Source: an uncultured Bacteroidota bacterium (GTDB lineage: Bacteria > Bacteroidota > Rhodothermia > Rhodothermales > UBA10348). Taken from it: a stretch of DNA of 5,954 nt. Made by a program: the position numbers and the translations under genes. Positions 5,224-5,954 of the stretch are shown here, one piece after another. The notes below the pieces were generated by a model. The model had not been told where the DNA came from. It did not search any database and saw nothing but the letters and a program-made list of their open reading frames with translations. Where the stretch lies: assembly GCA_937893205.1 (NCBI GenBank), contig CALBJU010000247.1, positions 1-5,954 of the forward strand. Direction: 5' to 3'. Position 1 is the stretch's first letter. Each line of letters opens with the position of its first letter.

Positions 5224-5954
5224 ATGCCCACACGTATTGCGGTTGATGCAATGGGTGGTGACAACGCCCCCAAAGCAGTCGTGGAAGGGGCAGCTTTGGC
5301 TATAAGTGAGCGAAAAGGAGAGTTGGAGCTGTTTCTGACCGGTATTGAAGGTCAAATTGCTCCTCATGTCGCCGAATTGGATGCTGAGATTCGGGGCGCG
5401 ATCCACGTGGTGCATGCCCCCGATGTGATCGGGATGGATGAGTCCCCAGCTTCTGCGATTAAAACCAAACGCGGTTCTTCCATCCACATTGGGATGGGAC
5501 TCTGTGTGAGCGGAAAGGCTGATGGATTTGTGTCAGCTGGAAATACGGGAGCCGTCCTGGCGGGAGGCCTCTTCATCATTGGCCGCCTACCCGGCGTGGC
5601 AAGACCCTCTGTGATCGGTTATTTCCCGACTCTCAAGGGTACAGCCATAGTGCTTGATGTCGGAACCAACGTGGGCTGCAAACCGGAACATCTGGTGCAG
5701 TTTGCGAAGATGGGCGCGGTCTACGTGGAAAAGATACTGGGCGCAAAGAAAGCATCCGTTGGCCTGTTGAATGTTGGCGAGGAGCCTGGAAAGGGAGATG
5801 AGCTTGCCAAGAAAGCCTATGAGGCGCTGAGCGCCGAGGCTGATATTCGTTTTGTCGGCAATATTGAAGGCCGCGATATCATGACTCATGCTGCCGACGT
5901 AATCGTCTGCGATGGCTTTGTCGGAAATATTGTCCTCAAATTCGGTGAAAGCGT
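5224..5954 (+). CDS. plsX: Phosphate acyltransferase PlsX, 3' end outside window
   Basis: PlsX is a cytosolic, membrane-associated enzyme that converts acyl-ACP and phosphate to acyl-phosphate, the donor for PlsY in phospholipid synthesis. The first 243 residues are present, of about 310-340 in the family. Recognisable blocks are RIAVDAMGGDNAPKAVVEGA (4-23), HAPDVIGMDESPASAIK (64-80), SAGNTGAVLAGGLFIIGRLPGV (104-125, read in two parts), KPEHLVQFAKMG (153-164), LLNVGEEPGKG (181-191), and the start of the C-terminal CDGFVGNIVLK (229-239). ATG 5224 has AAGGA six bases upstream, a good ribosome site, and the N-terminus aligns with the family. Odd point: residue 151 is Gly (GGC, 5674-5676) where I recall Asp in the conserved NVD segment. 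The frame runs open to the window edge. Confidence 0.96.
   Translation, partial: MPTRIAVDAMGGDNAPKAVVEGAALAISERKGELELFLTGIEGQIAPHVAELDAEIRGAIHVVHAPDVIGMDESPASAIKTKRGSSIHIGMGLCVSGKADGFVSAGNTGAVLAGGLFIIGRLPGVARPSVIGYFPTLKGTAIVLDVGTNVGCKPEHLVQFAKMGAVYVEKILGAKKASVGLLNVGEEPGKGDELAKKAYEALSAEADIRFVGNIEGRDIMTHAADVIVCDGFVGNIVLKFGES

Overview
The window is a chromosomal replication-initiation locus next to the start of a ribosome/lipid-synthesis operon. It looks like a bacterium of the Bacteroidota/Rhodothermota (FCB) side of the tree. This is an inference from recalled family features: the DnaA segment EGDCNRLARSAS followed by PGGTSFNP, the DnaA string IKSNIRELEGA, the beta-clamp tail MPVMLNTYA, and the PlsX string IIGRLPGVARPSV. 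Base composition looks moderate and I see no obvious transferred island.

Layout. Positions 1-761 hold the 3' part of a rightward gene for an unrecognised single-pass membrane protein with a TPR-like C-terminus; its true 5' end is doubtful. It converges, with a 12-base gap, on a leftward dnaA-dnaN pair: dnaA at 3537-1972 and dnaN at 1895-774. The 76 bases between dnaA and dnaN carry a perfect hairpin and an 8-base direct repeat. Positions 3538-4356 form an 819-base gene-free region between divergent dnaA and yceD. It contains a run of perfect inverted repeats, an A+T-rich core and a few direct repeats. It is a natural candidate for oriC plus the dnaA control region, but I found no consensus DnaA box (TTATCCACA) in it. 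From 4357 rightward runs the conserved yceD (DUF177)-rpmF-plsX cluster, with plsX leaving the window at its 3' side.

How the genes work together. DnaA opens the origin and DnaN is the sliding clamp loaded afterwards, so they form a replication-initiation operon. YceD/DUF177, ribosomal protein L32 and PlsX couple ribosome assembly with phospholipid precursor synthesis, as in the classical yceD-rpmF-plsX-fab order.

The least explained parts are the hairpin-rich 3587-3914 stretch upstream of dnaA and a long irregular stem-loop (about 24 pairs) at 5078-5146. That stem-loop starts at the rpmF stop codon, precedes plsX, and buries an unused AGGAGG motif. No CRISPR array, insertion sequence, tRNA or rRNA was seen.
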